64,000 bases of DNA from Actinomycetospora soli (GTDB lineage: Bacteria > Actinomycetota > Actinomycetes > Mycobacteriales > Pseudonocardiaceae), in contig NZ_JAJNDA010000003.1 of the NCBI RefSeq assembly GCF_021026295.1, positions 62,001 through 126,000 on the forward strand. Reading direction: 5' to 3'. The notes under the pieces are model-generated. The model ran no database searches and was not told the origin of the DNA. It saw only the letters and a program-made list of their open reading frames with translations. Each line of letters starts with the position of its first letter. Positions within the stretch are counted from its first letter, which is position 1. This document shows, in pieces, positions 60,559 through 64,000 of the stretch. The position numbers and the translations under genes are program-made.

Positions 60559-63500
60559 CGCCTCAGCTCCGCCCGCATCGTCGTCCGGAGGTCCGCTGAG
60601 GACGTGAACACCCGGCATCCAAGCGCCGTCAGACGCGGGATGTCGGCCTCTTCGGGGTCGAGCTCCAGGACGACGGGCTTACCACCGGTGGGGTGGATGC
60701 CGTCGGCCCAGAAGAGTTCCGCGATGCAGAGCAGCGCCCCGCCCTCCGGGTCCAGGACCTCCTGGTCCACGGCCGGCTCGACCGCGCCGAGCGAGCGCAG
60801 CTCCTCCGTCAGCCGCCGGACCTGGGCACGGCGACTCGCCTCGGACGCGACGTGCCCCGACGGCGGGGTCACGGGCCTCCGCTCCGCCGGCGTCGGCGAC
60901 ATGCGCGACTCGGCCGGGCCACCCGCGAGCTTGGTGTGCCGCGGACGAGGAAGGCTGAAGACCGGGTCCTTCGTTCCGGCCTTGCTCAACCGCCCCGCCA
61001 CCGACAGGTCGCTGAGCAGGCCGCGCGCCTCCATCTTGGGAACGCCGATCAGGTCTGCGAGCGCCGGAGCAGTCAGCGACCCTCGCGACGCCACGAGGTC
61101 AACGACCACACCCCGCACCTCGTCCGTTGTCATCCCGTTGATCGAGACCTCGGGCTCCAGTTCGACGAAAGGAGCCTCATCCTCCGGGGCGCGTGCCACC
61201 GGAGCTGATGGTGCCCGCGGCGGATCAGGAGTCTCGACGACGTGTTCAGTGCTCGGACGCGGGGCGGGCTTCGGCGTCGAGGAGGAGGTCGGCGGCGCAG
61301 GCGTGGTCGGGTCGGCGACGTCAGGCAGAGCGCCTGCGGACAAGACCTCGAGCACGTCCAGCGGTTCCTCCGCAATCGCGATCGACGAGTCGGTCGTCGG
61401 CGCGCGGTCGATCACTCGCACCGGCGTGAGCTCGGCACCGTCGGCGAGCAGGGGACGGATTCCGGCGGCCTCGAGGTCCCGGGCCACCCGACGTCGCACC
61501 CCGGCGCGGTCGAGGACATAGCTCGACTCCCGCACTCGGAAAAACCGCCATCCCGCCCGCTTCAGCTCCTGCTCGCGGTCGAGCTCGGCGCGCCGCTCTT
61601 CGTCGCTCGCACGGTAGGTGTCCGCATCGCACTCAACCGCGACCCGGCCGCCGGGGCCGGTCACCACGAGGTCCAGACGGCGGCCGTTGATCTCGAGCTG
61701 CGGCGTGACGTGGTGCCCTGACCATGCCAGGTCGCGGAAGACGTTCTGCTCCAGCAGCGAGTCGAAGCCGGGCACCCGCTCGTAACGGCTGATCCCCTCC
61801 GGCATGGCTGCCAGGGCCTGGTCGTCCGTACTCGTCATGTACTCCAGCAGCGAGCGGCGAAGGTCCTTCCCGCCGAGCTGCTCGACCGACATCGAGTGCA
61901 CGATCCAGAGCTGGTCCTGAGCACGCGAGGCGGCCACGTTGAACCGCTGGCGGTACATCTCGTTGCTCAGCGCGATGGAGCGGTAATCCGGCGCGAGCAC
62001 CATCGACAGCCAGATGACGTTGCGCTCGTCGCCCTGGAAGTCAGGCGGGCTGCCGACCCGCAGCTTGCGCTTCGTCCACTCCTCGTCTCCGATGCGGCCC
62101 CGCAGCACGTTCTCGATCAACGTGACCTGTGCGTGGCCCTGCAGGACGACGACACCGAAGGTGCGGCCGTCGTAGGCAGGATCGGCTACGCACTGCTCGA
62201 CGAGGTCCGCGATCACCTCGGCCTCGCGGCGGTTCGCGATCTTCTCGCGTCCGCCCGTCTGCACCGCGTCGGGCACGTGGGTGGCGCGCAGCGGTGGCAG
62301 GCGGTCGGCACCGAACTGGCGGAGCGGCACGAGCGGGGCGTCCGCGTAGAACTCGCCCGACGACCATTCGATGATCTCGGGCATGCAGCGGAAGTGCTCC
62401 TGCAACCGGATCACCTGTGGGAAGCACGACCGGAGCAGCGAGAACACGCTCGACTTCGAGGTGAACTGGAGCCGCCGGTGCGCCGGGAGGTCGGGCAGCT
62501 CGTTGTCGAGGCGGTCGAAGATCGGAGCGAGTGCGCCCATCGTCACCTCGGCCGGGGTGCACTGCTTGTCGTCCCCGACGACGATCATCCGCGGGGCGAG
62601 CCAGAGCAGGAATGCGCTCGTCAACTCCGCTTGGCTGGCCTCGTCGACGATGACGACGTCGAACACGTCCTTTTCCGGCGCAACGGAGGCCAGGACCTGC
62701 TGGATCGGCATGATCCACGCAGGCACCGCGTGCTGGGCCTCGGTCATGGCCGCCCGCGCGGCCTGCCGGAAGCGCTCGGCGTACTTCCCGGTGCCCTTCC
62801 CGACCTGACTCGCCCGCTCCCGGTACATCTGGAGCGCTTGCATCTCCTGGGCCGACATGCCCTCCAGGCACGCCTTCCATGCCTTGTCCGCCGCCAGCTC
62901 GGCCGTGACCTGACCCAGGTCGTACGTCGCGGTTGCCAGCTCCCGCTCGAGGGTCTGTTCACGCCCGGGAGCCTGGTGGCGCTCCATCCATGCGGCGGCG
63001 CGGGCGCGGGCCCACGCCTGTGGCAGCCGAGCGAGGCGTCCGTCCCAGTGGCTCGCGTCGGACTCATCCCACAGCTCGTCCGCGAGTTGCGGCGCGGCCG
63101 CACGCAGCCGGCCCATCAGGTCGTCGCACCGCCGCTGGTCCTGCTGCTCCGACGCCGCGACGTCGAGCGACTCGACAGCCTGTCGGTACCGGTCCGGGTC
63201 GGCCGCTCGCCACGCCGCGAGGAGTTCGACGTGCTCCGGGGACCGCTCCCCACCCGCGTCGACGTCCAGAGTGTCCGCGACCGTCGTGATCTCGTGTCGG
63301 GCGACACGAGCGCGCCGGGCGTCGGTCACCTGAAGCGCGACCCCCGCCACCCGATGGAGCCCGGCGAGGCTATCGATGCGCGGGCGTCGAGCCGCCGGGA
63401 GGGGCGAGAGGAGCCGGCCGATCTCCTGCTGGCACTCCATCACGGCGGAGACGGCGCGACACACATCCGCGGTGTCGGCCATCTGGTCGATGAGATCGGC

Positions 63501-64000
63501 TCGATAGTTGCTCGGGCGCACACCGATTCCCAGCGGCTCGAAGACCCGGTGCAGGTGGATTGCCGTTTCGACGACGCGCAGGTGCCCGGCGGCGATCCGA
63601 GCAGCACCCGGCGAGTCGACCTTGGCGCCATTGACGAGGACGCGGTCGCCGTACGATTCGATCTTCTTCTGCTCGGGACTCTTCATCCACGGCCAGAAGC
63701 TCGAACCGTTCTGCTCCTGATCGAGGGCGTACGCCTCGAGGGAGGCTGCGTCCGGAACGGGAACCGTCACGAGGTCGACCGCCACCTCGGCATTCTGCGC
63801 CGCGCGGTCACCCTCCTGTGCCTGCGGGATCGACGCGAGCTGCGCGATCGCGCTCTGCCAGGCGTGCCGTCGGCCGCCGCGCAGTTGCTCCTGCGCCATG
63901 GCCATGCCCCACTGGCGGTTGCCAGGGCCGTGCTCCAGCTCCGCCAGGGCGTTGCCGACCCGCCGCGCTGCCGGATCCAGCCGAGCGAGCTCGTCGTCGG
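60549..64000 (-). CDS. SF1 (Upf1/DNA2-type) helicase with MTES_1575 nuclease domain, partial
   Basis: The frame is open to the right edge, so the N-terminus and Walker A are outside. Seen in order: a long helical region; DEAxQ box VIVDEASQAELTSAF with GDDKQCTP; EHFRCMPEIIEW; FQGDERNVIWLSM; and RFNVAASRAQDQLW, all SF1B motifs. Then a PD-(D/E)XK-like domain of the MTES_1575 type (LEINGRRLDLVVTGPGGRVA, then VECDADTYRASDEERRAELD), a linker, a winged helix (LTAPALADLIGVPKMEARGL), and the module shared with the DUF262 protein (VVLELDPEEADIPRL). It is convergent with the kinase-helicase gene, overlapping 10 bases at a GTCAGCGCTGAC palindrome. Confidence 0.9.
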   Translation of the reverse strand, partial: DDELARLDPAARRVGNALAELEHGPGNRQWGMAMAQEQLRGGRRHAWQSAIAQLASIPQAQEGDRAAQNAEVAVDLVTVPVPDAASLEAYALDQEQNGSSFWPWMKSPEQKKIESYGDRVLVNGAKVDSPGAARIAAGHLRVVETAIHLHRVFEPLGIGVRPSNYRADLIDQMADTADVCRAVSAVMECQQEIGRLLSPLPAARRPRIDSLAGLHRVAGVALQVTDARRARVARHEITTVADTLDVDAGGERSPEHVELLAAWRAADPDRYRQAVESLDVAASEQQDQRRCDDLMGRLRAAAPQLADELWDESDASHWDGRLARLPQAWARARAAAWMERHQAPGREQTLERELATATYDLGQVTAELAADKAWKACLEGMSAQEMQALQMYRERASQVGKGTGKYAERFRQAARAAMTEAQHAVPAWIMPIQQVLASVAPEKDVFDVVIVDEASQAELTSAFLLWLAPRMIVVGDDKQCTPAEVTMGALAPIFDRLDNELPDLPAHRRLQFTSKSSVFSLLRSCFPQVIRLQEHFRCMPEIIEWSSGEFYADAPLVPLRQFGADRLPPLRATHVPDAVQTGGREKIANRREAEVIADLVEQCVADPAYDGRTFGVVVLQGHAQVTLIENVLRGRIGDEEWTKRKLRVGSPPDFQGDERNVIWLSMVLAPDYRSIALSNEMYRQRFNVAASRAQDQLWIVHSMSVEQLGGKDLRRSLLEYMTSTDDQALAAMPEGISRYERVPGFDSLLEQNVFRDLAWSGHHVTPQLEINGRRLDLVVTGPGGRVAVECDADTYRASDEERRAELDREQELKRAGWRFFRVRESSYVLDRAGVRRRVARDLEAAGIRPLLADGAELTPVRVIDRAPTTDSSIAIAEEPLDVLEVLSAGALPDVADPTTPAPPTSSSTPKPAPRPSTEHVVETPDPPRAPSAPVARAPEDEAPFVELEPEVSINGMTTDEVRGVVVDLVASRGSLTAPALADLIGVPKMEARGLLSDLSVAGRLSKAGTKDPVFSLPRPRHTKLAGGPAESRMSPTPAERRPVTPPSGHVASEASRRAQVRRLTEELRSLGAVEPAVDQEVLDPEGGALLCIAELFWADGIHPTGGKPVVLELDPEEADIPRLTALGCRVFTSSADLRTTMRAELRRQR

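Noticed and set aside
53212-64000. Calling the island BREX type 2 (Pgl)
   Set aside because: The NERD-kinase part recalls PglW, but no PglX methyltransferase, PglZ, PglY or BrxC-like gene is in the window, and the helicase fusion and shared module do not fit.

Overview
The window is very GC-rich double-stranded DNA with dense, mostly ATGA/GTGA-coupled genes, many GTG starts, PE-like and DUF3558 secreted proteins, and a leaderless-type promoter. This points to an actinobacterium, most likely Pseudonocardiales (a Pseudonocardia- or Actinomycetospora-like genus). The genus is inferred from gene style, not from a marker gene. No rRNA, tRNA, CRISPR array or complete insertion sequence was seen.

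Layout. 1-8.7 kb: the 3' end of an Hsp70-like gene coupled to a LuxR-type regulator, an AbiEi/DUF559 protein, a large perfect inverted repeat, an S9 peptidase, and a GAF-GGDEF-EAL protein preceded by an amidase remnant. 8.8-12.1 kb: an alcohol dehydrogenase and a dihydroxyacetophenone-dioxygenase-like cupin, divergent from an AraC regulator, then a NUDIX hydrolase. 12.1-18.6 kb: a TetR/MFS exporter operon with its operator inside the promoter, a Na+/H+ antiporter, and a DrrAB-type ABC exporter. 18.6-24.2 kb: small and secreted proteins (MmcQ/YjbR, SMP-30, PE-like, DUF3558 lipoprotein, frameshifted Wzz-like protein, Rieske protein, repeat-rich surface protein). 24.3-27.3 kb: a TetR-controlled operon (VOC protein, 80-residue unknown, alpha/beta hydrolase) and an amidohydrolase remnant.

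29.1-38.5 kb is an AraC-linked catabolic operon: HyuA, HyuB with a C-terminal CxxC region, a CoA-thioester-type flavin monooxygenase, an acyl/aryl-CoA ligase and a maleate-isomerase-like enzyme. 40.1-51.3 kb is a full nicotinate catabolic cluster with two convergent arms: MarR regulator, NicC-like monooxygenase, MFS importer, three-subunit molybdenum hydroxylase with a CoxG-type membrane factor, NicF, NicD, NicE and NicX. Together these would take nicotinate through 6-hydroxynicotinate, 2,5-dihydroxypyridine, N-formylmaleamate, maleamate and maleate to fumarate. Both arms start from promoters holding the same 30-bp sequence (28 of 30 identical), and a weaker relative lies before the MarR gene.

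53.2-64.0 kb looks like a defence island: a GmrS-like DUF262 protein, a 1471-residue fusion of NERD nuclease-like domain, pseudokinase, Ser/Thr kinase and UvrD-type helicase, and an SF1 (Upf1/DNA2-type) helicase with an MTES_1575-type nuclease domain that runs off the right edge. The first and third proteins share a closely similar C-terminal module of about 90 residues. I know of no described system with this exact set, and it is the best candidate for something new.
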